Positions 1-10,609 of a stretch of DNA of 35,275 nt are shown in pieces. Position 1 is the first letter of the stretch. Each line of letters starts with the position of its first letter. Source of the stretch: Oehlia diaphana (taxonomy: Eukaryota; Glomeromycota; Glomeromycetes; Glomerales; Glomeraceae); assembly GCA_003833135.1 (NCBI GenBank), contig QZLH01000103.1, forward strand, positions 124,863 through 160,137, written 5' to 3'. Position numbers and translations under genes: made by a program. The notes beneath the pieces were generated by a model. It saw only the letters and a program-made list of their open reading frames with translations, searched no databases and was not told the origin of the DNA.

Positions 1-93
1 TGATATGTTACATATCGGGTACCCGATATGTAATAAATGTCCGATATGTATCTGATTAGTCACTGATATATAGGTACCCGATATGTACCCGAT
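1..93. repeat. Palindromic short repeats built on TACCCGATATGTA
   Basis: The first 93 bases contain several copies of the element ACCCGATATGTA. Positions 8-33 form a perfect 26-bp palindrome centred between bases 20 and 21. Further partial copies lie at about 41-50 and, in direct tandem, at 72-93. The array probably continues to the left of the window. There is no coding potential. It could be the edge of a minisatellite or the end of a mobile element. Confidence 0.7.
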
Positions 94-504
94 AGCATCA
101 ATTTTGACCAGTGAGGGATTCTGTAGAAAATTATGGAATCCTTGTGGATCCTGTTCTAAAAAATATTACTGATGAAATAAACGGTCATCTTTCAAAACCT
201 CCAACTTCGTTTTATTAAAGTCATTAAAGTCATTAAAATTATTAGGGTTAAAATGTATATCGTAACCAACAACTATAAATGCAATTTTTAACAAGCATGA
301 AGTTTGATTATTTTTTTGGAAATAATAAATAATAAGTTGCGGCTTTTCATTTTTTGGATAATAAATTTGACAGTTAATGAAATAATTTTTCTTTTCTTCA
401 TCATCAACAACTCTCACGAAAATACTACAATCGGCTTTTTCATTGTTAATTATTTCATGTAACTTTTCTTCTAAGGTGACATAAAGTGGTAAAAATGGTT
501 TTTA

Positions 505-650
505 TAGCCCAGCCGGGTCAGTTTTGTTAAGTCTTAAAAAAAAATTTTTTATATTATTACTATGTCGGGTGAGAATTTTTTAAAAATTAATAAAAAATTT
601 CACATATAAAATTTTTGAAAAAAAAAATTAAAAGCCAGGTTGCTGGGTTA
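505..650. mobile_element. Possible small non-autonomous element inserted in the pseudogene
   Basis: The segment begins near AGCCCAGCCGGGTCAG (about 505) and ends with GCCAGGTTGCTGGGTTA (about 633-650), an imperfect inverted match, with TA at both outer edges. It sits between the KCIEF-containing block and the DCSIFV block of the surrounding pseudogene and shows no coding potential. A Tc1/mariner-type miniature element with a TA target site is one reading, but the inverted ends are short and imperfect. Confidence 0.3.
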
Positions 651-1381
651 TTGATGAAATTTTTATATTATGAAAATCATAAAATCAAGTTTGTATGGCC
701 TAATGGTAAATTAACAATTTCTTTTTTTCCATGTTTTAAATGACAATTATGTGATATAGCATCACCATAAAGAATTTTTTTTCCAAAGAATTTATATAGT
801 TTTTACGTAGTTTCTCATTTAAAATTTCAAAAATGCTCTTCAGATTTCAAAATTCTATGCATTTCAACATATCATGTTTCTCAGTTAAAGTGATATTTGG
901 GCATGACTTATAATAATATATACTGCCCAAAGTAATTTTGGTGGGAATGAATTGCCCAAAATCTTCATAAATCTTATCAAAGTTTCCTAATTTTAGGCTT
1001 TTTTCACTTCTTCAATAAAATTAAGTTTCAGTTCAAACTTATCTAATTTCAGAGTTATTTTGGGTACTTTTATGAATTTATATTTTTTTTCAATCTGAAA
1101 AATTGTGTCAGCGTGTAAAGATAACCCTGCCGGTCCATAATCCATTATTTTAACCTTACCATTAAAGAACATAGATATTTTATTAGCCCAGCCTTTCTTT
1201 AATTCAAATTCACTTAAATCACCGTCTTTCTTGTCACCTCCATTATCTAATACTGTAATTTCCATTGTACATACTTTTTCTTTCGAAATTTCAATATTAA
1301 TTTTATTAGGAATTAAAATACGACCATACCCAAGTTTAAATATGTCTTTAAAATCAGTATAGTCGTCAATTAAACACAAAG

Positions 1382-2160
1382 TATCATTATTTTTAATGAT
1401 ATCCCTTAAGCTAAGATCGGATTCTTTGTCACATGTTACTTTTTTGGTGTCCTTTATATCAGAAGAGTCGGTAGATGATGAAAATGATAATTTATCATTC
1501 ATTTTAATTTTTTCATCCTTCTCGAGTATTTTACAATTTTTTCCAATTTATCTTCAATATCTAATCGTAAAAACGAACTTCTGCCATCCTCTTCTGCTAC
1601 TTTCACTCTTATATTTTTGGTATGATTAGGAATTAAACACAAAGGATTGTTATGTTTAATGATATCCCTTAAGCTAAGATCGGATTCTTCGTCAAGTGTT
1701 ACTTTTTTTGCGTCTTTTATGTCAGAAGAGTCGATAAACCATGAAAATAATAAATTATCATCCATTTTAATATTTTCATCCTCCTCGAGTATTTTACGAA
1801 TTATTTTCAATTTATCATCAATATTCAATCGCAAAAGCAAACTTCTACCATCATCTCTCACTTTCACTACTATATTTTTTTTTGGTAGGATAATGAATTA
1901 AATACAAAGTATTATTTTTAATGACGTCTTTTAAGATAAGATCAGATTCTTCATTACGTGTTACTTTTTTGGCGTCTTTTATGTAAGAAGAGTCTGTAGA
2001 CCATAAAAATAATAATTTATCATTCATTTTAATCTTTTCATCCTTCTCGAGTATTTTACAAATTATTTCCAATTTATCCTCAATATTCAATCATAAAAGC
2101 GAACTTTTGCTGTCCTCTTCCGCTACTTTCGCTCTTATATTTTTTTTGGTAGATATATTA
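1382..2160 (-). repeat. Three tandem copies of an about 262-bp coding module
   Basis: The same coding motif (on the minus strand EESDLSLRDIIK, plus KKVT just upstream) appears with its end at 1393, 1656 and 1918, a period of 262-263 bp or about 87 codons. Each unit reads: LNIEDKLEII.KILE, then K(M)NDKL.FSWSTDSSDIKDAKKVT, then EESDLSLRDIIK.NN.LCLI. The copies differ at scattered positions, and the most 5' copy (nearest 2100) is the most diverged. The plus-strand relative at 2448 has a single, more distant version of this module. Confidence 0.75.
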
Positions 2161-2447
2161 AGGATTGTTAGGAAAATGAAAAAAATATGAACTCTTTTAT
2201 TTATGAAAATGATATAAATTCCAAGTACATGTATCACAACACAAAAAAGAAAGAGATTTTAAATAAATTAATTTCGCATTTTATTCTACCTTTTTTCTAA
2301 AAAAATAAAATGCTTTTCATACTTCACATGCTGTATGTATCCTGATATGTAGTAGACAAATGTGTAACTAAAGAGTACAACATAATCATCTGGAAAAAAA
2401 AATATATATAATAAAAAGCATATCTTTTTCTAAAAAATTTCTTAAAA
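2161..2447. other. Spacer between the head-to-head family copies
   Basis: This AT-rich spacer of about 290 bp separates the start of the minus-strand copy from the ATG of the plus-strand copy. If either gene was ever active, it would have held both promoters. I see no clear conserved element beyond T-runs, A-runs and a TATATATAA stretch at about 2402-2411. Confidence 0.5.
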
Positions 2448-4108
2448 ATGAAAATTAATATAAAAAATAAAGTAAATAATGACTTAGAATTTCATAAAAA
2501 TGTTCAATCAGATACTAAATTATCAGATTTTTGCGAAGAACTTGAAAAAACTGATGAGATAAATGACGAATTATCATTTTCACAAAAATTTGATGATGAT
2601 GATATTGTTGAAATATCACGTGTAAATGAAGATGATTTTACGTTGGAAAATTTTGCTGAAGGTTCGAACGAAATAGATTTGTATTTAGTAAAAGCCACAA
2701 CAACTTACTGGAAGTTTTTGAATAAATTGAACTAATTGGATGGGGGTGGATGATAACCTCAAAAGAGCGAATGAACAAGCTCTTATATTGCATTCTGCTA
2801 AAATAGTAAAAGTTAATGCTGAAAAACAAGTTACAGTTTCATATGAATATGAAAAAGATAAGAAACGATTTTATATTACTGACAAGAATTTATCAAATTT
2901 CGCAGGACTGTCAAAAAAAAATTACAAAAATGCTTCACTTTCCCAATATACTGTAAATGAAAAAGCACGTTTTGAAATTGATAAATTAAAAGCGAGCGAA
3001 ACATTTATCGAAGAGGTAAAAGATGCCATAAAAGACGAAAATTTTGAAAAAATTACTAAAACATATGGTCAATTCATTCCTACTAAAATTATCTTTGGCA
3101 GTCGAATTGAAAAACATGAGAAACAATTAAAGTATTGTAGACATTGGGATTGCATAGAATTTCAAGAACAAAAGAGTATATTTCACTTTGTTGATGCTGG
3201 TTACGTGAAAAAATATATTTGATTTTTGGAAAAAAATTCTTTATTCTCTTATAACTATCGATAGGATTAATGATGTTTTCGTGTTTAGTTTTGATGAAGA
3301 AAATATAGATAATAATTATAAAGTGAAAAAAATTAAATTACCACCAGAAGTCTCAAACATTATTTCAAACAACACTGACTGTTCTATTTTTGCAACGGCT
3401 GTTGTTATGAATTATTGTTATCATTGTCAAATCCTTACTTCACCTGGTAAGGAATCAGAACTTATGGTTCATTGTTTTGAAAAAAGAAATGACCCGGAAA
3501 TTTTAATTAGGTGGATAGTTATCGGTTATGATACATATTTAAAATCTAACATAAAATTAGATGAATCCATGAAATTAAAAGTCTTGAAAAAGGAGTATAT
3601 GCCGTATGATGAATGTAATGATAAGAAGTTTGAATTATTAGATTCATCGAACTATTATTACTTAGGAATTCCCGTTGTTGATAAAAAGGATTCATTAATT
3701 GGACATTGTTTTTCTAACGATTACAAAGAATTAAATACATTTGCTTATTCATTAAAAGAAAAAAGATGTGAGAGGCTACCCAAGTTTAGCTTCAATGTAC
3801 TTGTCATACCAAAAATTGATACTTCTTTTAAAGAACAGGTTAAGTTATTTGAGAAAAAAATGAATGACAGTAATATTACCGTTGGAAAGCATTTTGATAG
3901 TGAATTTAAAAATTTAAAAAAATTTCCGAAATTTATTAGTATATGTTTAAAGAAAAGTAAGCAAATTCTCTTGAAACAACGGTTAGCACAAATTAAAGTT
4001 AAGTTCCTTAATAATAATAATTCATTGAAAATATCGCCGTGTGATTTTAAATGTTTGTTCTTCATTCCATTTGAAAGATTTGAAAGGTATTTCTTTTATA
4101 CTTCGTAG
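2448..4108 (+). pseudogene. Second degenerate member of the same DUF7431-like family
   Basis: Three consecutive reading-frame segments add up to one family protein of about 540 residues. Segment 2448-2735 starts at ATG and carries the N-terminal module, ending TTYWKFLNKLN before a TAA. Segment about 2740-3222 has RANEQALIL, FIEEVKDAI, YGQFIPTKIIFGSRIE and WDCIEFQEQKSIF. The frame from about 3215 to 4108 has KKILYS, DCSIFATAVV, WIVIGYDTYL, YLGIPVVDKKDSLIGHCFSN and LPKFSFNVLVIP. The breaks are a stop plus +1 shift at 2733-2740 and a shift near the A-run at 3205-3220. I tested an intron for the second break, but no GT-AG pair gave the right phase, and the frame is open across the junction. The order matches the minus-strand copy at 166-2160. 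Either this is a recent pseudogene, or the homopolymer shift is an assembly error. Function unknown. Confidence 0.65.
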
Positions 4109-4260
4109 TTTTTCTTTTATGATTATAATAATGCATTAGTGATGATGATCAGACTCTTAATACCCTTGAGAAATATTATGCTAGTTTGTATTATCTATCA
4201 TTAACCAATTGTAAATTAATTTGCTAATTATTTCAATTATTTAGGCAAACTAAATGAAGG

Positions 4261-4430
4261 TAAGCTTAACCAAAATTAGTCTTAATATTATTATATAATG
4301 GCATTAATTTATTTTGCGAAAAAAAAGTACTTTTGAATGTCTCAAGCGTCACAAGCGGAGGTAAGTAAGCTTAACCAAAGGTTTGCCTTAATATTATTAT
4401 ATAATGGCATTAACTTATTTTATTTTTAGG
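4261..4430 (+). repeat. Duplicated intron-like block, about 54 bp, two copies
   Basis: TAAGCTTAACCAAA followed by CTTAATATTATTATATAATGGCATTAA occurs at 4261-4314 and again at 4366-4420, 105 bp apart. The second copy sits in a credible intron: a GTAAGT donor at 4361 and a TTTTTAG acceptor ending at 4430. It is preceded by ATG at 4337 and eight codons (MSQASQAE). Past the acceptor the frame closes within four codons, so I do not call a gene. The first copy also begins right after a GAAG/GTAAGC donor-like site. This may be a decayed duplicated exon-intron unit. Confidence 0.5.
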
Positions 4431-4483
4431 GGTTAAATTGAACTTCCACTAAGAAATATTAAGTCAGAACCAAATGAGAACTG

Positions 4484-4566
4484 GGAGCTGAAGGAGCTTA
4501 AGGAGCCGAAGGAGCTGAAGGAGTCAAAGGAGTCAAAGGAGCTGAAGGAGTCGAAGGAGCCAGATG
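4484..4566 (+). repeat. 9-bp minisatellite encoding (E-L/S/P-K)n
   Basis: About nine tandem 9-bp units of the type GAGCTGAAG / GAGTCAAAG / GAGCCGAAG. In one plus frame they read as a charged Lys-Glu tripeptide repeat (ELK, ESK, EPK) ending at TGA shortly after. The frame is closed by TAA about 50 bases upstream and has no Met. It is therefore either a remnant exon or simple non-coding repeat expansion. Confidence 0.65.
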
Positions 4567-4577
4567 AGTACAAATGA

Positions 4578-6808
4578 TAGTACAACGAACACTATGGTGG
4601 AACCAAATTGAGTATGGTTATTTTTATCTACACAGTATACAGTAGTAAATTAATCTATACCGTAGATATGAATATTTCTTAATACCATACTATACATATA
4701 ATGCAAATTAATGACCACTATAAATTTATATAATATATATATATACCCAATGAAAAAAATCCACTATTCGCATTTATTTTTATGTTTACTTTTTTAACTA
4801 TTTTTTTTATTTTTCTTTTATTTTTATGGTGCTAAGGGAATTTAAAATATCTGTTATTTTTCTGCAAAAATAAAAAAGCGTATAATCAAATGTAAAAATG
4901 AATGTCATGAAAACAAATTCTAAATTCACTTCTATTGTTCATTTCTTCTGTTAGGAGTTAGTGAAACTTTAAATTTTAAACCATTGAATTCAAAATATAA
5001 GAACTTGAGTTTTCTGTAAGATAAACAAACTTGGAATTTTTTTAACGTTAATCATTTATAGGAAAAAAAATAAAATTTTGTATAAAAAAAAAAAAAAAAA
5101 ATTCCTTAAATAAAAAAATAAGAATGAAGATCAATGAGAAAAACTTTATATATTGGTCGGTACTAATTACAATTATTTTATTACTGTAAAATGAAAATAA
5201 TTTTGCAATTATTATTTCAAACCATTAGCATATTACATCAGAAAGGATATTATTACAATTCATGTTTTACTTTTTTCCAGATCCAATTGCTTTCCTTAGA
5301 GCTACTTCACATTCCTTCAAATCCATTTTTTTTTCTTCTATTTCAAGTTCTAAATGTTCATGCCTTTTCTTAACTTTATTGGGCAATAATAAGTTATTTT
5401 TTTTTTTCCTTCTTTCTCATTTGAGGATTTACATTTTTCATCACTATCGATTTGGTAGATCGTACCCCTTTTGATAGAACTTTAGGGTCTTCATTAAGTG
5501 CACATTCTGCTAATTTAATTTTAATCTTCTACAAAATACATGTAGTCACTATATTGACTTAAAGACACTTTATGTCTCAATTGTCTCATCAAACGAATTG
5601 TACAAACTTAATCTGGTTCAAATCACATTCCTGGCAGTGTTCTCAGCCCCAGCTCAATGACTTGCTATTTCTGATAGCGCCCGTGGATACCAACAGTTTT
5701 ATATAGAAAGCAGATTTATTTAAATTTTCTTGGTCAATATATGGAAGAAATCATTACCAGAAGTCGCTTTATTCATATAGGAATAAAATTTACAGTATAC
5801 TATATGATTCGACCGCGATACATAAATTTATTTATCATTTTTCGTTCATCTAAGCTATCTGTACTAACACACCATCTCTATGATCTGGTTTCGTTTGTCC
5901 AATCATCGGTATAATGAATCAAATAAAAATTATATGACAATTGAGACATTTCGTTAAAGTTGTGATACGAATAAGTATTAAGCCATTCGAATACAGTATA
6001 TATTGTGTCAAAAACGGATCGACAGTACTCATAATACAAATAATAATTATTTATTGCCCAATGGTTGAACTTTAGCATTTCTTTTAACTATTAATAAAAA
6101 GAATTCGTAACTCTGACGAAACCTCACTTCTAAATGTCGACAAACATTCGAGAGGTTGCAACCGTATAAGTTATTACAAACAGTTATTAGCCACCATCAA
6201 TTCGGGATCCTAACATTGTTTTCTAATTATATCATTGGGGCTTATTCGATCTAATCCGGATTTGAATCTCTATTTGCGTCGATCGAATCCGGATCTGGAT
6301 TGATCCGATCAGTATACTGGATACATATCCGGTTTCGGAAGTTACGGAACTAAAAAAATACCACCAAAAATTTTTATGGAAAAACAAAAAAATTATAGTA
6401 AATCAAAATTTTTTTACGTGAGCCGTGAGCAAATTGGTGATATCACTATTAAGAATAAAGAAATTGGTTACTGATTTTTCAAATATGATCGTTCTCTTTG
6501 ATCAATTTTATCTTTTTTTTTTTTGGTTAAAAAAAAATCAACCCTTAGGTTTTGTGGCTTTTCATATTGACTCAAATAACTGCTAACGAATTAGGGCATA
6601 ATAATACCAAAAAAACCTTGTTATTTGTTATTTGGTGATTATTACTATAATAACCTCACAAAATAATTTATTTTTACGACTCTGAAAATTGATCTTTAAT
6701 TTATTTTTTTTTCCCTTAATGGTTTCCACGTAATTTTAGGTTCAACAAACAACCATTGTATTTTAGATAGAAATAAGAAACAATATCCGAAATTCATCTG
6801 GAAAGAAA
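4578..6808. other. Gene-poor interval upstream of the OPT gene
   Basis: This is mostly AT-rich sequence with homopolymer runs (for example 5083-5100). The only coding-like pieces are the scrap at 5267-5535 and a 66-codon minus ORF at 5878-6078 (aromatic-rich, no recognisable domain, probably chance or relic). At 6236-6340 the motif ATCCGGAT/GATCCG recurs several times. The last 100 bases before 6809 should contain the OPT promoter and 5' UTR, but I see no diagnostic element. Confidence 0.5.
5267..5535 (-). pseudogene. Frameshifted coding scrap with coiled-coil character
   Basis: On the minus strand, one frame from about 5535 reads KIKLAECALNEDPKVLSKG and continues to a lysine run at an A-homopolymer. 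A different frame then reads KRHEHLELEIEEKKMDLKEC and ALRKAIGSGKK before a stop at 5267-5269. The Glu/Lys/Leu-rich heptad-like ending suggests a coiled coil. It looks like the C-terminal part of a decayed protein gene. I do not recognise the family. Confidence 0.35.
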
Positions 6809-9800
6809 ATGGGTGTAACTGTTGATCCAGAGAAAAGGGAAAAAAATGAAAAATATGATACGATTATTGATGATGAAGAAAATTCAATGGTTTCTGCGGT
6901 ACGTATGAATTATAAATTTTATTTTGATACTTTAATTAATATTTTCTTTTTTTTTTAGGCTGTTAGCTCAGAGGATGATCCAACATTATCATGTCTGACA
7001 TTTAGGTTTTGGGTTTTGAGCACGGTGAGTACATGTTTTTCATTATTATCATCGGAGAACTATAATGACCCATAAATTTATATTTAGTTTTTCACATCAC
7101 TTTGCGCGGCAATATCACAATTCTATCATTTTCGTCCAAATAATGGAGATTTTTCGCCTTTTTTTGTGGTGTTTGTATCTTATGTTGCTGGAAGATGGAT
7201 GGCAAGAGTATTACCAACACGAAAATTTCGAATTTTGCGATGGAGCTTTAGTCTCAACCCAGGTTTGGTTTAGTTTTATTTTAAGAAATATTTATAATAT
7301 TCTCAACAATGATGATATTCAATTATTGTTTTTTTACTTTTGTTTGACAGGACCATTCAATATCAAAGAACATGTTTGTATATTTGTAGCGACGGGTGCT
7401 GGCGGTGGTTCAGCTTACGCTACGGTATGTATTAAGCGTTTCTACATGTCAAATCATTAACTAATGAGTATTATATGATAGGATATTATTTCCATACAAG
7501 AGCTTTTTTATCATCACACAATCAATTTTGGTCAAGGTTTTCTTTTGCTTATGAGCACACAGATTATAGGGTATGGTCTCGCTGGATTTCTTAGAAAATG
7601 TAAGGTTAGCAGGAATGACCGAAATTTAGAAATACTTGATTTTTTATTTTTTATTTGTATTTTATTTTTATTTTTATTTTTATATTATTTTAACAAATAG
7701 ATCTTGTTCATCCACCAAGTATGATTTGGCCGTCCAATCTTGTAATCGCATCCGTGTATAATACACTTCATGGCAGCAAGTCTGAAGCACGTGACAGACT
7801 TCGGATATTCGTTATCGCATTTTTAATCATGTTCGTTTGGCAATTCGTACCACAGTACATGTTCACTTGGTTAACAAGTATGGCTATATTATGCATAATA
7901 GCTCCATATAGTAGGATAATGAAGATATTAGGAAGTGGTTATCATGGTGTAGGGATCCTAAATTTTACATTGGATTGGAATGCAATTGGACAACCCGGGC
8001 CGTTATATACTCCATGGTTGGTAATAGACAAAAACCTATAAAAATGAATTCAAATATTTATCAACTATAAAATGTTTTGTTTAGGTGGGCTCAAGTAAAT
8101 TATTATGTCGGTATAATTATTGGTGTATGGATCGTTGCCCCGCTTTTATATCATTTTAATTTCTTGTAAGAATCAAAATTTTCGTTCGAATTTGTTTATA
8201 TGATCGTTTCGTATATTTAATTGTTCAACGTAATTGAATAGGGAAGCACAAAGATTTCCTTTTTCATCCACACTTCCTTTAGACAAATATGGACAAAAGT
8301 AAGCGATATGGTTTGATTCCGAAACTTTGAATATCGACATAAAGATTATAAACTAATAAATTTTTTTTTTTTAGATATAATCAGACATTAATTATTGATA
8401 AGACAACTGGATTTTTAAATGTTACAGCTTATGATAATTATAGCCCAGTATATTTATCGGCCACCTTTGCTGTTAATTATCTGTACTCTTTCATTTCGAT
8501 TACCGCAGTCATGAGTCATGTGTTCTTATTTCATGGTAAAGATATTTGGAAAAGGTTCAAATCTAGTCGAGAAGAAAAAAGACATGATATTCATTCCAAG
8601 TTGATGAGCGTTTATCCAGGTATATTATTGAAATTTTACGTTAATACAGATGTTGTGGATAATAAATCATTCAAATTTTTAGAAATTCCAAATACTTGGT
8701 ATTCTACAATATTCTTCGTTATGTTATTAATCGCAATCGTACTTGGGTATACGACGGAGGCGAATTTACCGTGGTGGGGATTGCTTATGGCTATAGGATT
8801 ATCAATAATTATGGTGCTTCCAATTGGTAAAATTTTTCTTTTCAAAAGAAATAAATGAATATGAACTATTATTTGACCGATATTTTTTTTAGGTATAATT
8901 CAAGCGATCTCAAATAACCAAATCGGGTTGAATGTGTTAGCTGAAATGATTTGTGGTTACGTCCTCCTTGGCCGGCCTATCGCCAATGTATACTTTAAAT
9001 GTTATGGTTTCGTAACAATGTATCAATGCCTTCTCTTGGTTTCCGATCTTAAACTTGGTAATATAAATTGGTGTTTTAATTGATTCACGCGTATATCGTT
9101 AATCAATATCTATTTCTTTATTCAAAGGTCATTATATGAAAATTCCTCCGCGTTCTATGTTTATTTCCCAATTATATGGTACAGTTGTCGGAGGTTTTAT
9201 GAATTTTTGGGTTTTAAGACTTATTATTTCTTCAAAACGACAATTTCTTGATGGTACAATGGAAGATCCAACTGGTCAAGTAAGTTTAAAATATTTCATG
9301 GTTTTTTTTCTTTAACTTGAAATTAACAAATTAGCCCTTTTTGAAAAATAATAGGTATCAGGGTATCATACACAAGTTTTTAATACAGCTTCAATAGTGT
9401 GGGGTTTGATTGGACCTGCAAGAACATTTGGTGTAAGAAATCTAATTATTTTTGATGTCATTTCTCGTACAATTAAATGTTCAAATTAGATCTTTTGTAA
9501 TATAGCCGAATTCCCTATATCGCCCGCTTCTTTGGGGTTTTTTAATTGGAGTCTTTGTGCCAATTCCATTTTATCTATTACATCGAAAATATCCAAAATA
9601 TAGATTCGATTTAGTGAATGTACCTTTAATTTGTAATGGATTACAGTTAATTCCTGAATCTTATACAAATTTTATTATTATGGGATTCTTAGCAAGTTTT
9701 GCAAGTCAATTCTATGCTTACAGATACAAGAATCAGTGAGTTATATAAATTGTAATTATATTTAAAGTTTTTGATTTTCTAATAATACGTTTCTTTTATT

Positions 9801-10133
9801 TTTAATATATTATAGATTATGGAAAAAGTAAGAAGAGCTTATTCCTTTATTATAATCGTTGATTTGATCGAACATTTTCACATTTAATATTTGGTTTTTT
9901 TTAGATACAATTATGTGATTTCTGCATCGTTCGATAGTGCAACTCAAATGGTCAGTCTGGTTATATTCATATTTTTTAACGGGATTATCCAGGTAAAAAT
10001 ATAATTTGATGTATCAACTGATAGGTTTAATTTTAACGTTACTGATATATACTCATAATTTAAGATTAAATTCCCGGAATGGTGGGGAAATAACCGAGAA
10101 TCTCAGGGAGAAAGATGTTTTGCTGCAGATTAA
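6809..10133 (+). CDS. Oligopeptide transporter, OPT family, 17 exons
   Basis: Proton-coupled importer of small peptides (possibly glutathione or peptide-metal complexes) in the plasma or an internal membrane; substrate not predictable from sequence. Exons: 6809-6898, 6959-7024, 7088-7262, 7351-7424, 7482-7599, 7701-8016, 8085-8165, 8242-8298, 8375-8619, 8683-8826, 8893-9057, 9128-9279, 9355-9432, 9506-9735, 9816-9827, 9905-9992, 10065-10133. All junctions are GT-AG and phase-consistent, giving 719 residues, normal for the family. Family hallmarks: RVLPTRKF and the NPG motif (109-111) in SLNPGPFNIKEH, KIPPR (515-519) in GHYMKIPPRSMF, and a C-terminal FPEWWGNN. Many hydrophobic segments are visible (for example FFVVFVSYVAG, TIFFVMLLIAIVLGY). 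The 63-nt stretch 8620-8682 is open in frame; I treat it as an intron because removing it restores YPEIPNTWY, as in homologues. If retained the protein is 740 residues. The 12-nt exon is discussed separately. The closest yeast relatives would be OPT1/OPT2. Confidence 0.9.
9816..9827 (+). other. 12-nt microexon of the OPT gene
   Basis: The bases between AG at 9814-9815 and the GTAAGA donor at 9828 contribute L-W-K plus partial codons on each side, joining YKNQ to KYNYVISASFDSATQ in frame. Skipping it would remove exactly four codons without a shift. OPT proteins have a QLWKKYNYV-like string here, which supports inclusion. Confidence 0.75.
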
Positions 10134-10609
10134 TAATATTTATAATATTTATTCATTAGGGTTTTTTTTAAAAAAAAAGGACATTGCTAGAGTGTTGAGA
10201 GTTTAAAGGCGTGACATGGATCTAATAGCTCGATTTTATTTATTTTATTTGCAATCTTTAACATATCATAAACAACTTACAGAACAGGATATATATAAAT
10301 AAAACACTAAAATAGTTATTTAATTTATTTATTTTTAATATAATAACTTCTCCAATGTTTAAATTTTATAACTGTCAATAAAATCAACAATAATGAAGGA
10401 AAAAGATATTAGTTGATAGTCGGTGTTCTCATGTCTTTTATGTTAGTCTATTTAATCGCAGCATATTTGTATGCCTAAGAAAACCGTATTGTATTAAAAA
10501 GTGGTCTCTTTGAAATACTTTTATAGCTATTGTACGATTACTTTTCGTTGATTGTAATTATTTGTATTCCAGTTTTTTTTTATTCCAAATTCTTCAATTT
10601 ACAGGAATA
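10134..10609. other. Shared 3' intergenic region of OPT and TilS genes
   Basis: About 475 bp between two convergent stop codons. AT-rich, with AATAAA-like strings near 10300 that could serve polyadenylation on the plus strand. No gene or repeat recognised. Confidence 0.5.

Larger units (their letters stand above)
166..2160 (-). pseudogene. Degenerate member of an expanded Rhizophagus family (DUF7431-like), N-terminal module triplicated
   Basis: Read on the minus strand, this stretch gives in order: three tandem copies of an about 87-codon N-terminal module (roughly 2160-1382), a middle domain (1382-993; LGYGRI, 'NKISMFFNGKVKIMDYG', FIEEVKKA), a block with FGQFIPTKI followed by KCIEF (about 965-800), and a C-terminal block (about 480-166) with DCSIFVRVV, FINCQIYYPKNEKPQLII and VVGYDIHFNP. 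The same order occurs in the plus-strand copy at 2448-4108, which supports a single ancestral gene. Stops and frameshifts separate the pieces: a stop directly after FIEEVKKA, another inside the KCIEF block, and shifts between module copies. I recall the block order from a family expanded in Rhizophagus and annotated as DUF7431 (sometimes MACPF-like); I could not check this. The function is unknown. Part of the region at 505-650 looks like a later insertion. Confidence 0.6.

Noticed and set aside
3176..3288. Possible intron joining the second and third segments of the plus-strand DUF7431-like gene
   Set aside because: Every GT-AG pair that I tried gave the wrong phase or a stop, while the sequence between is itself open in the downstream frame and contains family-like KKILYS; a frameshift fits better.
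5878..6078. 66-codon minus ORF with many aromatic residues
   Set aside because: No recognisable domain, no linked exons, and stops follow closely; kept only as a possible relic in the intergenic description.
7065..7460. 131-codon plus ORF within the OPT gene
   Set aside because: It runs in a different frame across an exon, an intron and the next exon; the OPT motifs (RVLPTRKF, NPG, FNIKEH) are in the spliced frame.
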